The translations under genes were made by a program, and so were the position numbers. A stretch of DNA of 64,000 nucleotides from Caballeronia sp. Lep1P3 (GTDB lineage Bacteria; Pseudomonadota; Gammaproteobacteria; Burkholderiales; Burkholderiaceae): assembly GCF_022879595.1 (NCBI RefSeq), contig NZ_CP084267.1, positions 434,001-498,000 of the forward strand, read 5' to 3'. Below, in pieces: positions 52,797 through 62,170 of the stretch (position 1 is the first letter of the stretch; the number at the start of each line of letters is the position of its first letter). Under the pieces are notes generated by a model. It had not been told where the DNA came from, made no database searches, and saw only the letters and a list, made by a program, of their open reading frames with translations.

Positions 52797-53450
52797 ATGG
52801 ACCAGCCGACCCTGGCAGGCACGCCGCTAGACGCGTTTCACGTTTGCGCGTTCTTCAATAGCCGCGAGGAAGAGTACGAGACGTTGAGTCCCTTTTTCAA
52901 AGAGGCGATCGACAACGGCGAGAAGAACATGCATATAGTGAACCCGGCACTGGTGGATGACCATCGCGCCCGCCTGGTCGCCTCGGGAATCGACGCCCCG
53001 CAGTGCGAGATATGCGGGCAACTGGAAGTCGTCACCTGGCGCGAAGCCTATCTCGACGATAAAGGCGAATTCGACAAGGACCGCATGTTGGCCGTCGTCG
53101 ACCGGCTGACCGGCACAGGCCGGGATGCGGGCTTCTCGCGCATCCGCATCATGGGCAACATGGATTGGGTTTTCGATGATTCCGATGCCGTTCCAAGACT
53201 CATTGAATACGAAGCCGAAGTGAACGAGGTGCTCGAGCGCAATCGGCAGCCAGCCATATGCGTGTACGACATGGCGAAGCTCTCCGGCGCCATGCTGATG
53301 GACTTGTTGCGAACGCACCCGCTTACGCTCGTCAACGGTGTCGTGCAGGAAAATCCCTTCTTCACGGCACCGTCGGAAATGGTGCGCGAACTCAAGCGCC
53401 GCCAGTCACCCGATGCGCCTCTCAACCCGCATTCCGAAAGCAACGCATAA
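52797..53450 (+). CDS. MEDS-domain protein (DcmR-type sensory domain)
   Basis: A 217-residue cytoplasmic protein made of one MEDS domain: the start FHVCAFFNSREEEYETLSPFF and the strand after NGEKNMHIVN (near residues 12-48) are typical. MEDS is named from methanogen/methylotroph DcmR and is thought to sense hydrocarbon-derived or redox signals. AAGGAG eight bases before the ATG at 52797 fixes this start over one nine codons upstream. Only 18 bases separate it from a hybrid histidine kinase gene, so the two are probably one signalling unit. There is no DNA-binding domain here, unlike DcmR. Confidence 0.85.
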   Translation: MDQPTLAGTPLDAFHVCAFFNSREEEYETLSPFFKEAIDNGEKNMHIVNPALVDDHRARLVASGIDAPQCEICGQLEVVTWREAYLDDKGEFDKDRMLAVVDRLTGTGRDAGFSRIRIMGNMDWVFDDSDAVPRLIEYEAEVNEVLERNRQPAICVYDMAKLSGAMLMDLLRTHPLTLVNGVVQENPFFTAPSEMVRELKRRQSPDAPLNPHSESNA

Positions 53451-53468
53451 AGAAACATCAGCCAAGGC

Positions 53469-55091
53469 ATGGACACTGAGTCACGCCCAAAGCGGCCGTC
53501 GCGGGAAGTCGCGGAGCAAAGCCTGAGAGACCTCATGGGCCTGCTCGCCTTGCCGGCACTATGGGCGGGGCGCGACGGCCGAACCATCATCGAGCTCATG
53601 CTGCAAGCCGTCGAACGCGTGGTGCGCCTCGACATTTGCTATGCGCATGTGCCTGTGCTTGCGGATACGCTTCCCGTCGACAGCTTGCGGCTGCGCGAAG
53701 TCGAAGCGTCCCCGAATCTGCGTCGCGAATGGGAACCGGCGATTGCATCGTGGCGGACGATGGCAATTGGCATGCGCCCGGTCGTTCACAAGACGCCGAA
53801 GGGACCGCACAGAATGGTTCGGCTTAGCCTTGGTTATAGCGCGGGCCAGGGCAGCGTCTGGTTCGGTGCGGCGGATGCGGAGTTTCCATCGGTGACCGAT
53901 CTGGCGTTTCTTCGGGCGGCGACCTCGCTTGCGGCCACGGGTTTGCAGGCAGCGAGGGCCATGCACGAGCGAGAGGAGGCGAGCCGCGCCAAGGACGAAT
54001 TTCTCGCCATGCTTGGACATGAGCTTCGTAATCCGCTTGCGCCCATTACCACGGCGCTTGGGCTGATTCGCAAGCATCGCGGAGGGGCGTCGGACCCGTA
54101 CCACGACATCATCGAGCGGCAAGTCACACACCTTTCGCGCCTCGTAGAAGATCTTCTCGATGTGAGCCGGATTACACGCGGTTCTATCGAACTCGCCGTG
54201 GAGCCGCTGCGTATCGGGTCTGTTCTCGCGCGCGCAATGGAAGCCGCCAGTCCATTGGTCGAGCAACGCAAGCAGAGCCTCTCGATGAACGTCGCGGACG
54301 ACGGAGCCCTTATTTCAGGGGATTTGACGCGTCTCACGCAAGTGTTCGGGAACCTGCTCAATAACGCCGCCAAGTACACCGACGTCGGCGGACGCATTCA
54401 TGTCGAAGCGGCGGCAAGCGGCACGCACATATCGGTCGGGGTATCGGATAACGGCGCGGGCATCAGCGCCGAATTATTGCCGCGCCTCTTCAAGATTTTT
54501 GAGCAGGGACGCACCACCATAGATCGCGCCGGGGGTGGGCTCGGGATCGGTCTTGCGCTCGTCAAGAATCTCGTGGAATTGCACGGCGGCAAGGTCTCGG
54601 CGACTAGCGGCGGTTCGGGCAAAGGTTCGACCTTTACGGTCACGCTTCCGATCGCGCCTCAGACGAGTGCGATGCCCACGCTGCCGCCGCCGGCTCCCTT
54701 ACTTCCGGAAGGGCATGGCGTGCGGGTTCTGCTCGTCGACGACAACGAGGACGGCCTGCTTTCTATGGAGGCTTTTCTGCTGGAAGTCGGATTCGACGTT
54801 GCGGCGGCGAGCAATGCAGCGGCGGCGCTCAAGGTGGCTGCGGAGTTCTCGCCCGCATTCGCGGTGCTCGACATCGGCTTGCCGGACATGGACGGTTATC
54901 AGTTGGCCGAGGCACTGCGTCGGCAGCAGTCTGAAAATCCAGTGCGCCTTTTTGCGCTGACCGGTTACGGGCAGGCGGATGACCGCAGGCGGTCATCGGA
55001 TGCAGGCTTCGAGCGTCACTTCGTCAAGCCCGTTCCGTTAATGGAACTGGTTGATGCCTTAAGCGATTTCAGCGGCCCGTCGCGCTCCTGA
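53469..55091 (+). CDS. Hybrid histidine kinase with receiver domain
   Basis: A 540-residue soluble sensor kinase. Residues 15-165 form a GAF-like sensory domain without membrane helices. The HisKA domain has phospho-acceptor His184 in MLGHELRNPL, and the HATPase domain has NLLNNAAKYT, DNGAGI and GGGLGIGLAL. A Pro-rich linker leads to a receiver domain with Asp468 in LDIGLPDMDG and the conserved Lys in FVKP. It lacks an output domain, so the signal passes on through phosphotransfer. It follows the MEDS gene by 18 bases, suggesting that the MEDS protein supplies its input. The partner response regulator is not in the window. Confidence 0.9.
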   Translation: MDTESRPKRPSREVAEQSLRDLMGLLALPALWAGRDGRTIIELMLQAVERVVRLDICYAHVPVLADTLPVDSLRLREVEASPNLRREWEPAIASWRTMAIGMRPVVHKTPKGPHRMVRLSLGYSAGQGSVWFGAADAEFPSVTDLAFLRAATSLAATGLQAARAMHEREEASRAKDEFLAMLGHELRNPLAPITTALGLIRKHRGGASDPYHDIIERQVTHLSRLVEDLLDVSRITRGSIELAVEPLRIGSVLARAMEAASPLVEQRKQSLSMNVADDGALISGDLTRLTQVFGNLLNNAAKYTDVGGRIHVEAAASGTHISVGVSDNGAGISAELLPRLFKIFEQGRTTIDRAGGGLGIGLALVKNLVELHGGKVSATSGGSGKGSTFTVTLPIAPQTSAMPTLPPPAPLLPEGHGVRVLLVDDNEDGLLSMEAFLLEVGFDVAAASNAAAALKVAAEFSPAFAVLDIGLPDMDGYQLAEALRRQQSENPVRLFALTGYGQADDRRRSSDAGFERHFVKPVPLMELVDALSDFSGPSRS

Positions 55092-55129
55092 TTGCGAAAG
55101 AAACGGCGCTCCGCATGAAATGGAGCGCC
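55091..55129 (-). terminator. Terminator of the PRC-barrel gene
   Basis: GGCGCTCC (55105-55112) pairs with GGAGCGCC (55122-55129). Reading leftward, the hairpin is followed by GTTTCTTTC, a T-rich tail suited to the leftward PRC-barrel gene ending at 55138. It also sits after the kinase gene. Confidence 0.6.
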
Positions 55130-55137
55130 TCGCAGTC

Positions 55138-55566
55138 TTATTCGGCCTTGAGCTTTCGCGGCTTGGGCGGGGCCTGTACCTTGTTGTATTGGAATTCAGG
55201 CGTGTCTTTCAACGCTTGCTTCGTGGCCCCGGCCAGATAGAAATTGCCGTTGCGGATATCGAGCGACGCGATCGGTACGGCGACATCATGCGTCGCGACG
55301 CCCAGGAAACCACCGGTCGAAATGATGGCGGCGGAAACCGTGGTATCGGGAGAAATCACCAGATCTTTGATGGAGCCGATCTTCTCGTTGCGATCGTTAT
55401 AGACCGCCTTTCCAATGATGCTTTTCTTCGCGCTCCAGCCTTCGAGCAATGCCTGCGATTGCTGAACGGTGACGCTCAGCGGCTGCGTGCCCGCGACCTG
55501 CGCGTGCGCGCCAACGCTCGCGAGTCCCAGAGCGGTTGCAAGAGTCAGGCAATTCCACAGTTTCAT
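55138..55566 (-). CDS. Exported PRC-barrel domain protein
   Basis: A 142-residue protein with a signal peptide (hydrophobic core 8-18, cleavage likely after AHA near residue 22) and a PRC-barrel domain at about 45-115 (IIGKAVYNDRNEKIGSIKDL start). The C-terminal tail is Pro/Lys-rich. PRC-barrels are small beta-barrels serving as adaptors, and periplasmic versions in proteobacteria are uncharacterised, often stress-induced. It is monocistronic with its own terminator. It lies between the kinase gene and a DUF2934 gene, a pairing of general-stress style proteins. No enzymatic function is indicated. Confidence 0.85.
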   Translation of the reverse strand: MKLWNCLTLATALGLASVGAHAQVAGTQPLSVTVQQSQALLEGWSAKKSIIGKAVYNDRNEKIGSIKDLVISPDTTVSAAIISTGGFLGVATHDVAVPIASLDIRNGNFYLAGATKQALKDTPEFQYNKVQAPPKPRKLKAE

Positions 55567-55790
55567 GTCGATCCTTTATCGTGGGAGATGCGAGACGTCC
55601 GCAAGTTTCGCGCCCGCCAGCGTTGTGGAATGCACTCGGCAATTTTATTTCGTCTGAGCTTAAAGGGCTTTGCGCACTTTCCGGGCAATGCATTAAACGC
55701 GCCGCTATCCGCCGAGGGTACGAAGGTTGCTGCGATGGCGAGCGCGAACCCGCTCGCATTCACGTCACCCTTTGCGCCTCGGAGGAAGTC

Positions 55791-56027
55791 ATGGAAGACC
55801 AGAAAGAGCAAGACCGTATTCGTCGCCGGGCCTACGAACTGTGGGAGCGCGAGGGCAGTCCGGACGGACGCGCCGAAGAGTTCTGGCAAAGGGCGATCGA
55901 GTCGCTGGACACGGAATCGTCGCAAGGAACGGGAAGTCAGCAAGCGGATGCGAACGGCACTTCCGATGCAGCGCGCAGCGAGCGCGAACGCATCTCCGAG
56001 GAAAGCGAAGGCCCGACCGGAAAGTAA
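55791..56027 (+). CDS. DUF2934-domain small protein
   Basis: A 78-residue acidic cytoplasmic protein. Residues 8-40 match the DUF2934 pattern (IRRRAYELWEREGSPDG followed by AEEFWQRA), with the remainder a Ser/Glu/Gln-rich disordered tail. GGAGG lies five bases before the ATG at 55791. The open frame extends upstream, but nothing there resembles the family. DUF2934 proteins are short, widespread in Proteobacteria and of unknown function, often near stress or general regulatory genes. It stands alone. Confidence 0.75.
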   Translation: MEDQKEQDRIRRRAYELWEREGSPDGRAEEFWQRAIESLDTESSQGTGSQQADANGTSDAARSERERISEESEGPTGK

Positions 56028-56307
56028 TTCGGATCTCGCCACGCCATTCCAGCCGACCGCGCCTGAGCGCCACCGTAAAGACCGGCGCGGCCGGCTCCCC
56101 GATGTTCCGCACGGCGTCTAAACGTCCTTCACGCGCCAGAATAAAAGAATCCGCGCGTTTTCCCGTATATCAAGCTTGCTATCGCGGTCGCCGAATAAGT
56201 TATTGGACCTGCATGGAGAGACGCGTCTAATCTTGCTGAGGGTTCGACCCGGACCCCATGACCTCGGACCTCGAGCCGCGGCAGACACGATCCATCAGGA
56301 GACAGCA

Positions 56308-57276
56308 ATGACACAGACCCGTCGTGCGGTACTTGGTGCAATCCTTGGTTCGGTTGTATTAATCGCTGCAGGCGTGAATGCGCGCGCCGACGACAAGCAG
56401 ATCACGCTCGGTTTTGCGCAAGTCGGCGCGGAAAGCGCATGGCGTACCGCGAATACCGTTTCGGTGAAATCCGCTGCAAAGGACGCGGGCATCAACCTGA
56501 AGTTTTCCGATGCCCAGCAGAAACAGGAAAACCAGATCAAGGCCATTCGCTCCTACATTGCGCAGCGCGTCGATGTCATTGCGTTTTCTCCGGTGGTCGA
56601 GTCCGGTTGGGAACCCATTCTCACCGAAGCAAAAAATGCAAAGATTCCGGTGATTCTCACGGACCGCAACATCGATGTGAAAGACAAGTCGCTCTATGTG
56701 ACGATGATTGGATCGGACTTTCTCGAGGAAGGGCGTCGAGGCGGCAAGTGGCTGGAAGAGCACTATAAGAACGACAAGGGGCCGATCAACATCGTCGAAT
56801 TGCAAGGCACGGTGGGATCGGCGCCCGCGAACGACCGGCGCGCGGGCTTGCTCGAAGTCATAAAGAACGATCCGAAGTTCAAAGTCATCGCATCGCAAAG
56901 CGGCGACTTCACGCTTGCTGGCGGCAAGCAGGTCATGGAGGCTTTTGCCAAGACCTATGGCAAGCAAATCAACGTCGTGTATGCGCATAACGACGACATG
57001 GCGCTCGGCGCAATTCAGGCGATGGAAGAAGCCGGCATGAAGCCGGGCAAGGACGTCACTGTGGTCTCGTTCGACGCGACCAAAGGTGGCTTCGAGGCGA
57101 TGGCTGCCGGCAAGATAAACGTCGACGTGGAATGCAGTCCTTTACTCGGGCCTCAGTTGATGACGGCGGTAAAGGAAGTCGTTGCAGGCAAGCCATTGCC
57201 GAAACGCATCGTGACCGAAGAGACCATCTTCCCGATGAGCGTCGCCGCACAGACATTGCCGCAGCGCAAATACTGA
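56308..57276 (+). CDS. ytfQ: Periplasmic sugar-binding protein (YtfQ-like)
   Basis: A 322-residue type I periplasmic binding protein. The signal peptide (TRR at residues 3-5, hydrophobic 10-22) is cleaved probably after ARA near 27. The mature start, QITLGFAQVGAESAWRTAN, and later DRNIDVKDKSLYVTMIGSDF match YtfQ, the galactofuranose-binding protein of E. coli, more than ribose or xylose binders. CAGGAGA precedes the ATG at 56308. First of a four-gene transporter set. In this genome the ligand could be a furanose form of another sugar; see the linked deoC and dehydrogenase genes. Confidence 0.9.
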   Translation: MTQTRRAVLGAILGSVVLIAAGVNARADDKQITLGFAQVGAESAWRTANTVSVKSAAKDAGINLKFSDAQQKQENQIKAIRSYIAQRVDVIAFSPVVESGWEPILTEAKNAKIPVILTDRNIDVKDKSLYVTMIGSDFLEEGRRGGKWLEEHYKNDKGPINIVELQGTVGSAPANDRRAGLLEVIKNDPKFKVIASQSGDFTLAGGKQVMEAFAKTYGKQINVVYAHNDDMALGAIQAMEEAGMKPGKDVTVVSFDATKGGFEAMAAGKINVDVECSPLLGPQLMTAVKEVVAGKPLPKRIVTEETIFPMSVAAQTLPQRKY

Positions 57277-57355
57277 AGCGTCGAGCCTGTCGTGCTCGAT
57301 CATCGCGTCCATCGCTCCATTGCGATGGACGGGCGACCTCTTCCCGGCGACTCTC

Positions 57356-58870
57356 ATGATCGACACTCCTGTGGTCGAAACGATTGGCTTGTGCAAGTCT
57401 TTCCCTGGCGTTCGTGCGCTGCATAACGTCGATTTCCGCCTGTTTCCCGGCGAGATTCATACACTGATGGGACAGAACGGCGCGGGTAAATCGACGCTCA
57501 TCAATGTGCTGACCGGCGTGCACGAACACGACGCCGGAGAAATACGGCTTGGCGGCAGTCCCGTGAAATTCTCGTCGCCGCTCGAAGCCGAGGCAGCGGG
57601 AATCCGGACGTTGTATCAGGAAGTGAATCTGTGTCCGAATCTTTCGGTCGCGGAAAACGTGTTCGCGGGGCGTCAACCCAAGCGACGCGGTGCCATCGAC
57701 TGGAAGACGATCAATGCGCGCGCACAAGCCGCGCTCGCGAAACTCAACGTCTCGGTGGACGTGAGCAAATCGCTCGATGCGTATCCAATCGCAGTGCAGC
57801 AAATGGTCGCCATTGCGCGTGCGTTGTCGGTGGATGCGCGCGTGTTGATTCTGGACGAACCGACTTCCAGTCTCGACGACGGCGAAGTGTCGCGACTCTT
57901 CGACGTGCTGCGCAAGCTGCGTCAATCGGGTTTGGCGATTCTCTTCGTCACGCATTTTCTGGAGCAGACTTACGCGATATCGGACCGCATTACGGTCATG
58001 CGCAATGGCGAGCGCGAAGGCGAGTACCTTGCGAAGGATCTGCCGGTCGAAGTGCTCGTCTCGAAGATGGTCGGCCACGAGCGCATGACCGAACGTCTCA
58101 AGCGCGCGGCTAACGAGCCGCTCACGCAACATGCCACGGCGCCGCCGCTCCTCGAAATGCGCGGCGTTGGACGGCGAGGCTTGATGAATCCTGTCGATAT
58201 AGCGTTGCGGCCCGGCCAGATACTCGGGCTTGCCGGTCTTCTCGGATCGGGCCGCACCGAGACCGCGCGCCTGCTGTGCGGCGCGGAGCGTCCGGATGCA
58301 GGCGCGATCACGGTGCGCGGAAAACCGGTGAAACTGCATTCCCCGCGCGATGCGGTGCGTCTTGGCATCGCCTATTGCCCCGAGGACCGCAAGAAGGAAG
58401 GCATCGTCGCGGACTTATCGATTCGCGAGAACATCATTCTCGCCATTCAGGCGCGGCTAGGCGTTTGGCGTTGCATCGGCAAGGCGAAACAGCGCGAGAT
58501 GGCGGACGAGTACATTCAGCATCTCGGCATCAAGGCGCGCGATGCCGAGCAGCCTATCGGCCTCCTATCGGGCGGCAATCAGCAGAAGGTGCTGCTTGCC
58601 CGCTGGCTAGCGACGGAGCCGAGCATGCTCGTTCTCGACGAACCCACGCGCGGCATCGACGTGGCGGCCAAGTTCGAAATCATGGACCGCGTGCTTGCGC
58701 TCTGCGCAAAAGGGCTTGGGATTCTCTTCATTTCATCTGAAGTGAGTGAAGTCGTGCGCGTGAGTCACCGCATCGCGGTGTTGCGCGATCGCCGCAAGGT
58801 TGCCGAGGTCGCGGGCCATACGGCATCGGAGGATGACGTGTACCGCCTCATCGCCGGAGGATCGGAATGA
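57356..58870 (+). CDS. ytfR: Sugar ABC transporter ATP-binding protein (YtfR-like)
   Basis: A 504-residue double ATPase of the CUT2 family. Domain one has Walker A GQNGAGKST near residues 38-46 and Walker B LILDEPTSSLD. Domain two has the degenerate GLLGSGRTE loop, signature LLSGGNQQK and [11 protein letters not shown]. An upstream in-frame start at 57320 would add 12 residues; the ATG at 57356 is where the family begins. It lies 79 bases after the binding protein and overlaps the next permease gene in ATGA form. It powers the two permeases encoded downstream. Confidence 0.92.
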   Translation: MIDTPVVETIGLCKSFPGVRALHNVDFRLFPGEIHTLMGQNGAGKSTLINVLTGVHEHDAGEIRLGGSPVKFSSPLEAEAAGIRTLYQEVNLCPNLSVAENVFAGRQPKRRGAIDWKTINARAQAALAKLNVSVDVSKSLDAYPIAVQQMVAIARALSVDARVLILDEPTSSLDDGEVSRLFDVLRKLRQSGLAILFVTHFLEQTYAISDRITVMRNGEREGEYLAKDLPVEVLVSKMVGHERMTERLKRAANEPLTQHATAPPLLEMRGVGRRGLMNPVDIALRPGQILGLAGLLGSGRTETARLLCGAERPDAGAITVRGKPVKLHSPRDAVRLGIAYCPEDRKKEGIVADLSIRENIILAIQARLGVWRCIGKAKQREMADEYIQHLGIKARDAEQPIGLLSGGNQQKVLLARWLATEPSMLVLDEPTRGIDVAAKFEIMDRVLALCAKGLGILFISSEVSEVVRVSHRIAVLRDRRKVAEVAGHTASEDDVYRLIAGGSE

Positions 58871-59904
58871 ATAGACTGAAGACAGTGGCCCGGCATCCGC
58901 TCATGTGGCCCTGCTTGACGCTCGTTGCGCTGTGTCTGCTTGATGTCGCGCACAACCCGAACTTCCTTTCCATCCGAATGCTCGATGGCCATCTATTCGG
59001 TGCGCCCATCGACATTCTGAATCGCGTTACGCCGCTCATCCTTGTGTCTTTGGGCATGACGCTCGTTATCGCAACGCGCGGCATCGATATCTCTGTCGGC
59101 GCGATTGTCGCGATCGCCGGCGCAACGGCCGCCACCATTCTTGCCGACGATTCTTCGCGCGTCATACTTGCGATCATGGCGGCATTGGCGGTCGGCCTGC
59201 TTGCGGGCATGTGGAACGGCTTGCTCGTGGCGTTCGTCGGCATGCAGCCGATCATCGCGACGCTCATTCTGATGGTCGCGGGACGAGGCGTCGCGCAGTT
59301 GCTCACAGGCGGACAAATCATTCCGATCAGCGCGCGCGGGTACGTGATCGTCGGCGGCGGTTATCTGGCGAGCGTGCCGTGTTCGGTGTGGGTGGCGCTT
59401 GGCGCGCTATTGCTTACGGCGTTGCTCGTGAATCGGACGTCGCTTGGTTTGTTCATTCGCGCGATCGGCGTCAATCCGGTTGCGACGCGGCTCGTCGGTC
59501 TGCGCTCGAGCCTGATTGTGTTCGGCGTGTATGCATTCTCCGGACTCACTGCGGCGATGGCCGGCATTCTCGCCAGCTCGAACGTGCGCAGCGCAGACGG
59601 CAACAATGCAGGCCTGCTGCTCGAACTCGACGCGATCCTTGCCGTCACGCTGGGCGGCACGTCACTTCTCGGTGGACGCTTTAGTCTCGCGGGCACCGTG
59701 CTTGGCGCACTCATCATTCAGACGCTCACTTACACGACGTATTCCATTGGTGTGCCGCCCGAAGCGACGCTCGTCGTGAAGGCGGCGGTCGTGCTGGTCG
59801 TGAGCGTGATTCAATCGTCGACGGCGCGCACTGTATTGCTGCGCCCATTCAAGCGCATGGTTCCGCTTGCTTCAAAAGAGCCGCTCGCGGAGGCATCCAA
59901 ATGA
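58867..59904 (+). CDS. ytfT: Sugar ABC transporter permease (YtfT-like)
   Basis: A 345-residue inner-membrane permease of about nine to ten helices, with the family signature TLVIATRGIDISVGAIVAI near residues 60-78 and the docking loop IRAIGVNPVATRLVGL near 199-214. It overlaps the ATPase gene upstream and the second permease downstream, each in ATGA form, so the three are translationally coupled. YtfT and YjfF form a heterodimer in the galactofuranose transporter, unlike the homodimers of ribose systems, and the presence of two distinct permease genes here fits that. Confidence 0.92.
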   Translation: MNRLKTVARHPLMWPCLTLVALCLLDVAHNPNFLSIRMLDGHLFGAPIDILNRVTPLILVSLGMTLVIATRGIDISVGAIVAIAGATAATILADDSSRVILAIMAALAVGLLAGMWNGLLVAFVGMQPIIATLILMVAGRGVAQLLTGGQIIPISARGYVIVGGGYLASVPCSVWVALGALLLTALLVNRTSLGLFIRAIGVNPVATRLVGLRSSLIVFGVYAFSGLTAAMAGILASSNVRSADGNNAGLLLELDAILAVTLGGTSLLGGRFSLAGTVLGALIIQTLTYTTYSIGVPPEATLVVKAAVVLVVSVIQSSTARTVLLRPFKRMVPLASKEPLAEASK

Positions 59905-60971
59905 AAAGCCTTATCGACCGCGCAACCGATCCGAGGGTGCTGCCCATTGTCGTCACAGTCGCTTTGTTTATGGCGCTGTTCGGCTTCGGCTCGATCATGT
60001 ATACCGGCTTCTTTTCGATGCAAGTGCTCTTCGGCTTGCTCATCGACAACGCGTTCCTACTGATCGTCGCCATCGGCATGACGTTCGTTATCGTGTCGGG
60101 CGGAATCGATTTGTCTGTCGGATCGGTTGTCGCGCTTACGACGATTCTCTGTGCCGTATTCGCCGAACGCCTGCATTGGCCCGTATGGATCATCCTGCCG
60201 CTCGTGCTGGCTTTAGGCGCATGCTATGGCGCCGCAATGGGCGCGCTCATTCATTACTTTCGGCTTCAGCCTTTCATTGTCACGCTTGCCGGAATGTTTC
60301 TCGCGCGCGGGGCGTGCTTTCTCATTACGACGCAATCCATCACCATCACCGATCCGACGTTTCGTGCGCTATCCGGCTTTCATCTCGACGTCGGTGGGGC
60401 GTCGATCACGACGGGCGCGCTTCTCGCCATCGTCACACTGCTCGTAGCGATCTTCGTCGCGCACTTCACGCGTTTCGGACGCAACGTGTATGCGGTCGGC
60501 GGAAACGAGCGGTCCGCGCTTCTCATGGGCTTGCCCGTTGCGCGCACGAAAGTCGGCGTCTATGCGCTGAGCGGATTGTGTTCCGCGCTAGGCGGCGTCG
60601 TGTTCACGCTGTATGTGCTGTCCGGCTATGGACTGCAAGGGCAGGGCATGGAACTCGACGCAATCGCTGCAACAGTGATCGGCGGTACGCTTCTCACGGG
60701 CGGCGTGGGTTATGTCGTCGGTTCGGTTTTCGGCGTGGGCATTCTCGGCACGATACAGACGTTGATCACTTTTGACGGCACACTCAGTTCCTGGTGGACG
60801 CGCATCGTGATCGGCGCGCTGCTCTGCGCGTTCTGCCTGCTTCAACGCGTCATCGAACGACACGCGACGCGTCGCAAGTCAAACGGCACAAAGCTGGGCG
60901 AGGGCATGCCTTCGAAGAAATCGCATCGTCCAATACCGCCCGACGCGACGATTGAAGCCGAGCCGCTCTAG
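59901..60971 (+). CDS. yjfF: Sugar ABC transporter permease (YjfF-like)
   Basis: A 356-residue inner-membrane permease, the partner of the preceding one. The signature FVIVSGGIDLSVGSVVAL lies near residues 74-91, and the docking loop ALGG-type VGGNERSALLMGLPVART lies near 199-216. The C-terminal 40 residues are charged and basic beyond the last helix. ATGA overlap with ytfT. It closes the transporter operon, 167 bases before the deoC start, with a promoter-like segment between. Confidence 0.91.
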   Translation: MKSLIDRATDPRVLPIVVTVALFMALFGFGSIMYTGFFSMQVLFGLLIDNAFLLIVAIGMTFVIVSGGIDLSVGSVVALTTILCAVFAERLHWPVWIILPLVLALGACYGAAMGALIHYFRLQPFIVTLAGMFLARGACFLITTQSITITDPTFRALSGFHLDVGGASITTGALLAIVTLLVAIFVAHFTRFGRNVYAVGGNERSALLMGLPVARTKVGVYALSGLCSALGGVVFTLYVLSGYGLQGQGMELDAIAATVIGGTLLTGGVGYVVGSVFGVGILGTIQTLITFDGTLSSWWTRIVIGALLCAFCLLQRVIERHATRRKSNGTKLGEGMPSKKSHRPIPPDATIEAEPL

Positions 60972-61050
60972 AACGTTTTGTCGCTCTTGGCAAGAATCTC
61001 TAGCCCAGCCGCTTACAGCGTAACGACCATTCTTCTCCGCACTTTCCCTA

Positions 61051-61079
61051 TGTTACGATCCTAACAGCACTGCTATAAA
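61051..61079 (+). promoter_or_regulatory. Candidate promoter and operator upstream of deoC
   Basis: TGTTAC (61051-61056) and TATAAA (61074-61079) stand 17 bases apart as possible -35 and -10 elements. The inverted repeat TGTTACGATCCTAACA (61051-61066) overlaps the first, a layout suited to repression. Confidence 0.45.
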
Positions 61080-61138
61080 CTGAGATCAATCTATCAAGAG
61101 CTGTTGTGCGCCGCGCAAGGGCACAGCCAAACGATCTC

Positions 61139-62146
61139 ATGCTGGAAACCGCATCGAATTCAATCGTCGCGTGGCCGGGAAAAGCGGCCGCCGCCACAGT
61201 TGCGCGCAATCCGGGCGTGCCTTTCGATCTTGCATGGCTAGAGGGACTGCGCGTCAATCAATCGGCTGTCGCGCGACGCGCCTCTACGCTCGGAACGCGC
61301 CGTTCCGTCAAGAAAGACGCCCAGGCAGCGTGGCTTCTTAAGGCTATTACGTGCATCGACCTGACGACGCTTAGTGGCGACGACACCACTGCGCGCGTGC
61401 AGCGTCTTTGCGCCAAGGCGCGCCGTCCGCTGCGCGAGGACCTGGTCGACGCACTCGGCATGTCTCATATCCCTGTCACAACGGGCGCGGTGTGCGTGTA
61501 TCACCGCTTCGTCAAGACTGCCGTCGATGCGCTCGCGGGCAGCGGCATTCCCGTCGCGGCCGTGTCGACCGGTTTTCCGGCGGGCCTCAATCCGCATGCC
61601 CTCAAGCTGCGCGAGATCGAAGCGTCGGTCAAGGACGGCGCTAAGGAAATCGATATCGTCGTGACGCGCGAGCATGTGCTGACGGGAAACTGGCAAGCGC
61701 TTTACAACGAAATGCGCGACTTCCGCGCGGCTTGCGGCGACGCGCACGTCAAGGCCATTCTCGCTACGGGCGACATACGCACGCTCTCGAACGTCGCCAA
61801 GGCATCGATGATTTGCATGATGGCCGGCGCCGATTTCATCAAGACATCGACGGGCAAGGAAGGCGTGAACGCGACGCTGGATGTTTCGCTCGTGATGGTC
61901 CGCATGATCCGCGAATACCTCGCGCATACGGGCGTCGCAATCGGCTTCAAGCCGGCGGGCGGCGTATCGACCGCCAAGTCGGTGCTGCAATATCAGATTC
62001 TCATGAAGGAAGAACTGGGACGCGAATGGCTCGAAGCGGACCTGTTTCGCATCGGCGCCTCGAGTCTGCTCGCCGATATCGAGCGGCAGCTCGAACACCA
62101 CGTAAGCGGACGTTATTCGGCGTTCAATCGTCATCCGGTCGCATAA
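61139..62146 (+). CDS. deoC: Deoxyribose-phosphate aldolase
   Basis: A 335-residue aldolase that cleaves 2-deoxy-D-ribose 5-phosphate to glyceraldehyde 3-phosphate and acetaldehyde. The Schiff-base Lys235 sits in FIKTSTGKEG, the proton-relay Asp lies in CIDLTTLSGDDT and Lys in GFKPAGGVST. A start at a GTG (61106) is possible; I use the ATG at 61139. The N-terminal 75 residues precede the barrel, as in the longer DeoC type. The aldehyde dehydrogenase gene follows by 24 bases. Together they could channel acetaldehyde to acetate or acetyl units, and the transporter genes upstream may import the deoxysugar or nucleoside. A related non-phosphorylated substrate cannot be excluded. Confidence 0.92.
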   Translation: MLETASNSIVAWPGKAAAATVARNPGVPFDLAWLEGLRVNQSAVARRASTLGTRRSVKKDAQAAWLLKAITCIDLTTLSGDDTTARVQRLCAKARRPLREDLVDALGMSHIPVTTGAVCVYHRFVKTAVDALAGSGIPVAAVSTGFPAGLNPHALKLREIEASVKDGAKEIDIVVTREHVLTGNWQALYNEMRDFRAACGDAHVKAILATGDIRTLSNVAKASMICMMAGADFIKTSTGKEGVNATLDVSLVMVRMIREYLAHTGVAIGFKPAGGVSTAKSVLQYQILMKEELGREWLEADLFRIGASSLLADIERQLEHHVSGRYSAFNRHPVA

Positions 62147-62170
62147 CCCAGCATTCGCACATAAAGCCTC

